The translations under genes were made by a program, and so were the position numbers. From positions 1 through 64,000 of the forward strand of contig JANLFJ010000010.1 of NCBI GenBank assembly GCA_024655825.1: 64,000 bases of DNA. Direction: 5' to 3'. Shown here piece after piece: positions 60,709 to 64,000 of the stretch; position 1 is the stretch's first letter; each line of letters starts with the position of its first letter. Source of the stretch: Peptococcaceae bacterium (GTDB taxonomy: Bacteria; Bacillota; Peptococcia; DRI-13; PHAD01). The notes under the pieces were generated by a model. That model was not told where the DNA came from. It worked only from the letters and a program-made list of their open reading frames with translations, and searched no databases.

Positions 60709-62682
60709 ATGGGCGGCATCTTCAAACTGAAATCGGAATACCGCCCCCGGGGCGACCAGCCGCAGGCCATCGAGGCTCTTGCCGGCTGGCTGAAAAAGGG
60801 GGAGCGCATGCTCACCCTTTTGGGCGCTACGGGGACAGGCAAAACCTATACCATGGCCCATGTCATTGAAAGGATCCAGAAGCCCACCCTGGTCATCGCC
60901 CACAACAAGACCTTGGCCGCCCAGCTCTGCAGCGAATTCAAGGAATTTTTCCCGGACAACGCTGTGGAGTATTTTGTCAGCTACTACGACTATTACCAGC
61001 CGGAGGCCTATGTGCCGCACACGGACACCTATATCGAGAAGGACTCCTCCGTCAACGAGGAGATCGAAAAGCTGCGCCACTCGGCCACCGCCGCCCTGTT
61101 TGAGCGGCGCGACGTCATCGTGGTGGCGAGCGTCTCCTGCATCTATGGCTTAGGCTCTCCCGAGGAGTACCGGGATCAGACCCTTTCGCTCAGGGTTGGG
61201 CAGAATATTGAACGGGAGGCGATCCTCCGGCGGCTGATCGATATCCAGTACGACCGCAATGACCTCAATTTCGTCAGGGGCACCTTCCGGGTGAGGGGAG
61301 ACGTTGTCGATATTTTCCCGGCCTCTTACGGGGAAAGGGCTGTGCGGGTGGAACTGTTCGGCGACGAGGTCGAGCGGATCGTGGAAGTTGACGCCCTGAC
61401 GGGCGAAATAACAGGGATACGCCGCCATGTAAGCATCTTCCCCGCCAGCCACTATGTCACCGGCAGGGAAAGAATGGAAGCGGCCGTCCGGGCAATAGAG
61501 ATCGAACTGGAAGAGCGGCTCAGGTATTTTAAAGACAGGGGCAGGCTGCTGGAGGCCCAGCGCCTGGAAACGCGGACCCGCTACGACCTGGAGATGATGC
61601 GCGAGGCCGGCTTTTGTTCGGGGATTGAAAACTACTCTCGCCACCTGACGGGTAGGAAACCGGGGGAAGCCCCCTATACCCTGCTCGATTTTTTCCCCGA
61701 CGATTTTTTGACGATCATCGACGAGTCACACCAGACAGTCCCGCAGCTGGGCGGGATGTACGAGGGCGACCGGTCGCGCAAGGAAGTCCTGGTCGAATAC
61801 GGGTTCCGGCTGCCCTCGGCCCTGGACAACCGGCCCTTGCGTTTCGACGAGTTTGAACAGAAGATCGGGCAGGTGGTTTTCGTTTCGGCCACTCCCGGAC
61901 CGTATGAACTCAAGAACAGCCGGGCGGTAGTGGAACAGATCATCAGGCCGACGGGGCTGGTGGACCCCGAGGTGTTTGTTCGACCCGTCACCGGCCAGAT
62001 TGACGACCTCATGGCCGAGATCGGGAAGCGCGTCGCGCGAAACGAGCGGGTGCTGGTGACCACCCTCACCAAGAAAATGGCCGAAGACCTCACCGATTAC
62101 CTGCGCGAAGCGGGGATAAAGGTCCGCTACCTGCATTCCGAGATCAACACCCTGGAGCGGATGGTGATCATCCGCGACCTGCGCCTGGGCGTCTTCGATG
62201 TCCTGGTGGGCATAAACCTGCTGAGGGAGGGGCTTGATCTCCCCGAGGTCTCGCTGGTCGCCATCCTCGATGCCGACAAGGAAGGCTTTCTCCGCTCGGA
62301 AAGGTCCCTGATCCAGACCATCGGCAGGGCCGCCCGCAACGTCAACGGCCAGGTCGTCATGTACGCCGACACGGTTACCGATTCCATGAAAAGGGCCATC
62401 GACGAGACCAACCGCCGCCGCAACATCCAGCTGGAATACAACCTCAGAAACAATATAACGCCGCAGACGGTCAAAAAAGCCGTCCGCGACGTGCTCGAGG
62501 CCACCGTGGCGGCCGAGGCCAAGGCGCAGTACAAGATTGACGGGGCCGGGCTGCCGCGCGAGGAGATAAAAAATCTGATTGCCCGGCTGGATAAGGAAAT
62601 GCGGTCGGCTGCCCGCGAACTGGCCTTCGAGCGCGCGGCTGAACTGCGCGACATGATCATCGAACTGAAAGCCCAGCTGTAG
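60709..62682 (+). CDS. uvrB: Excinuclease ABC subunit B
   Basis: The 657-residue DNA repair helicase has [20 protein letters not shown] (Walker A), [20 protein letters not shown] (the beta-hairpin region), [20 protein letters not shown] (Walker B), and the C-terminal UVR motif ([20 protein letters not shown]). It verifies damage and recruits UvrC. GGTGGTGAACAAAG is ahead of the ATG. uvrA follows. Confidence 0.96.
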   Translation: MGGIFKLKSEYRPRGDQPQAIEALAGWLKKGERMLTLLGATGTGKTYTMAHVIERIQKPTLVIAHNKTLAAQLCSEFKEFFPDNAVEYFVSYYDYYQPEAYVPHTDTYIEKDSSVNEEIEKLRHSATAALFERRDVIVVASVSCIYGLGSPEEYRDQTLSLRVGQNIEREAILRRLIDIQYDRNDLNFVRGTFRVRGDVVDIFPASYGERAVRVELFGDEVERIVEVDALTGEITGIRRHVSIFPASHYVTGRERMEAAVRAIEIELEERLRYFKDRGRLLEAQRLETRTRYDLEMMREAGFCSGIENYSRHLTGRKPGEAPYTLLDFFPDDFLTIIDESHQTVPQLGGMYEGDRSRKEVLVEYGFRLPSALDNRPLRFDEFEQKIGQVVFVSATPGPYELKNSRAVVEQIIRPTGLVDPEVFVRPVTGQIDDLMAEIGKRVARNERVLVTTLTKKMAEDLTDYLREAGIKVRYLHSEINTLERMVIIRDLRLGVFDVLVGINLLREGLDLPEVSLVAILDADKEGFLRSERSLIQTIGRAARNVNGQVVMYADTVTDSMKRAIDETNRRRNIQLEYNLRNNITPQTVKKAVRDVLEATVAAEAKAQYKIDGAGLPREEIKNLIARLDKEMRSAARELAFERAAELRDMIIELKAQL

Positions 62683-62739
62683 AAAGCTGAAAAAGAAACA
62701 AGGAAAAAGAAAACAGCCGCCAAAGAGGTAAAAAAAGGG

Positions 62740-64000
62740 ATGGCCAAGGACAGGATTGTGATCAGGGGAGCGCGCTCCCATAACCTGAAAAATATTGATG
62801 TGGAAATACCCCGGGACAGGCTGGTGGTGATTACCGGCCTGAGCGGTTCGGGAAAGTCTTCCCTGGCTTTTGACACCATTTACGCCGAAGGACAGCGGCG
62901 CTACGTCGAATCCCTTTCCGCCTATGCCCGCCAGTTTCTGGGACAGATGGACAAACCCGATGTCGATTACATCGAGGGGCTCTCGCCCGCCATCTCCATC
63001 GACCAGAAAACAACCAGCCGCAACCCGCGTTCCACGGTGGGAACGGTTACGGAGATCTATGACTACCTCCGCCTGCTTTTTGCCCGGATCGGCAGGGTGC
63101 ACTGCTACCAGTGCGGGAAGCCCATCAGCCAGCAGACTGTCGAGCAGATTGTGGACAGGCTGATGCAGTACGGCGAAGGGACCCGCCTGCAGGTGCTTTC
63201 ACCCCTGGTTCGCGGGCGCAAGGGGGAACACCAGAAAGTATTCGACGAAATCCGCCGAAGCGGGTTTGTCAGGGTCCGCGTCAACGGCGAAACCAGGGAA
63301 GCCTCGGAGGAAATCAAGCTGGACAGGAATAAGAAACACACGATTGAAGCCGTGGTGGACAGGATTATTATCAGGCCCGGGCAGGAGAAGCGGCTGGCCG
63401 ATTCCCTGGAAATGGCCATTAAGCTCTCCGAAGGGCTTGTTTCCATAGACGTGGCCGGGCGGGAAGAACTGCTTTTCAGCGAAAAATTCGCCTGCCCCGA
63501 TTGCGGCATCAGCTTCGAAGAATTGACCCCGCGGATGTTTTCCTTCAACAACCCGTACGGCGCCTGCCCGGACTGCGGCGGGCTCGGCTTCAAACTGGAA
63601 ATAGACCCGGCCCTGGTGGTGCCGGATGACGGCAAAAGCCTGCTGGAGGGGGCGATTGAGCCCTGGAGCAAGGGCCTTTCTCCCTGGTACATGGGCATGC
63701 TGGAATCGGTCTCCCAGCAGTACGGCTTTTCCATGCACACTCCCTTCCGGGATCTCACCCCAGAGCAGCAGGAAGTCATTCTGTACGGCAGCGGAGGCAA
63801 GAGGATCCGTTTCCGCTACCACAACTCCCAGGGGGAGCTCCGCGTTTTCGACACGACATACGAAGGCGTTATTCCCAACCTGGAACGCCGCTATAAAGAG
63901 ACCCAGTCCGATTACGCCCGGCAGGAAATCGAGTCCTACATGAGCAGCAGCGAGTGTCCCAGCTGCCGGGGCGCCAGGCTCAAACCGGAAAGCCTGGCCG
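62740..64000 (+). CDS. uvrA: Excinuclease ABC subunit A (cut by the window end)
   Basis: The gene starts at the ATG at 62740 (GAGGTAAAAAAAGGG upstream) and is open to the last base, giving 420 codons of an about 940-residue protein. The start is [20 protein letters not shown], with [20 protein letters not shown] (first Walker A) and [18 protein letters not shown]. One zinc site is CYQCGKP. Another is FACPDCGIS with [10 protein letters not shown]. It finds lesions with UvrB. The UvrA family spans two ABC cassettes; only part of the first half is visible. Confidence 0.95.
   Translation, partial: MAKDRIVIRGARSHNLKNIDVEIPRDRLVVITGLSGSGKSSLAFDTIYAEGQRRYVESLSAYARQFLGQMDKPDVDYIEGLSPAISIDQKTTSRNPRSTVGTVTEIYDYLRLLFARIGRVHCYQCGKPISQQTVEQIVDRLMQYGEGTRLQVLSPLVRGRKGEHQKVFDEIRRSGFVRVRVNGETREASEEIKLDRNKKHTIEAVVDRIIIRPGQEKRLADSLEMAIKLSEGLVSIDVAGREELLFSEKFACPDCGISFEELTPRMFSFNNPYGACPDCGGLGFKLEIDPALVVPDDGKSLLEGAIEPWSKGLSPWYMGMLESVSQQYGFSMHTPFRDLTPEQQEVILYGSGGKRIRFRYHNSQGELRVFDTTYEGVIPNLERRYKETQSDYARQEIESYMSSSECPSCRGARLKPESLA

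Overview
The window comes from a Gram-positive (monoderm) Firmicute, most likely a clostridial Peptococcaceae-type bacterium of the Desulfotomaculum/Pelotomaculum kind. This is inferred from gene content and order: CodY, DegS/DegU, GTG and TTG starts with strong AGGAGG ribosome sites, and a block comF-yvyF-flgM-flgN-flgK-flgL-fliW-csrA-flagellin-fliD-flaG-fliS-(fliT-like)-hpf-secA-prfB-ftsE-ftsX-ctp-minJ-like-uvrB-uvrA that follows the Bacillus subtilis order closely. No rRNA, tRNA, CRISPR array or intact insertion sequence was seen.

Layout. 0-4.2 kb: two convergent secreted stalk-domain proteins, an MNT antitoxin with a broken HEPN partner, and cardiolipin synthase. 4.3-9.2 kb: an RND efflux operon (lipoprotein adaptor, pump, TetR) with a promoter and a palindromic operator. 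9.2-13.1 kb: a small conserved protein, a long unexplained leader, a NIF3-like gene, a Gate-type membrane protein, and a remnant of an amidohydrolase. 13.3-18.1 kb: a PrpF-family isomerase and a three-subunit molybdenum hydroxylase. 18.2-23.0 kb: aconitase, isocitrate dehydrogenase and a biotin-independent carboxyltransferase subunit, which fit oxaloacetate, citrate and 2-oxoglutarate metabolism. 23.1-25.7 kb: a tiny zinc-ribbon protein, DegS/DegU, and an unknown membrane protein. 25.9-32.5 kb: a compact Tad/Flp pilus locus without a secretin. 32.5-33.8 kb: a DUF192 protein and CodY. 33.9-38.8 kb: an AT-rich accessory island with fragments of two toxin-antitoxin modules, a lipoprotein, a small membrane protein, a Tyr/Trp-rich secreted protein, and a frameshifted conjugative coupling-type ATPase. 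38.9-48.8 kb: ComF and the late flagellar genes. 48.8-64 kb: a DnaA-box array, cold shock protein, HPF, SecA, RF2 with its recoding site, split transketolase, FtsEX, a ParE-like toxin with a short antitoxin remnant, a Ctp protease, a MinJ-like protein, UvrB, and the first part of UvrA.

How it works together. The late flagellar genes form a regulated set: FlgM holds back sigma-28, FliW/CsrA form the flagellin translation loop, and FlgN, FliS and the FliT-like protein are export chaperones. DegS/DegU and CodY flank the Tad locus and could connect pilus, motility and nutrient state. This is inference from position only. The most notable observations are four DnaA boxes within 61 bp upstream of the cold shock gene, the accessory island, a recurring GCAGGA-N13-TGTCGAA motif, an ATT start for the DUF192 gene, and several damaged toxin-antitoxin modules.
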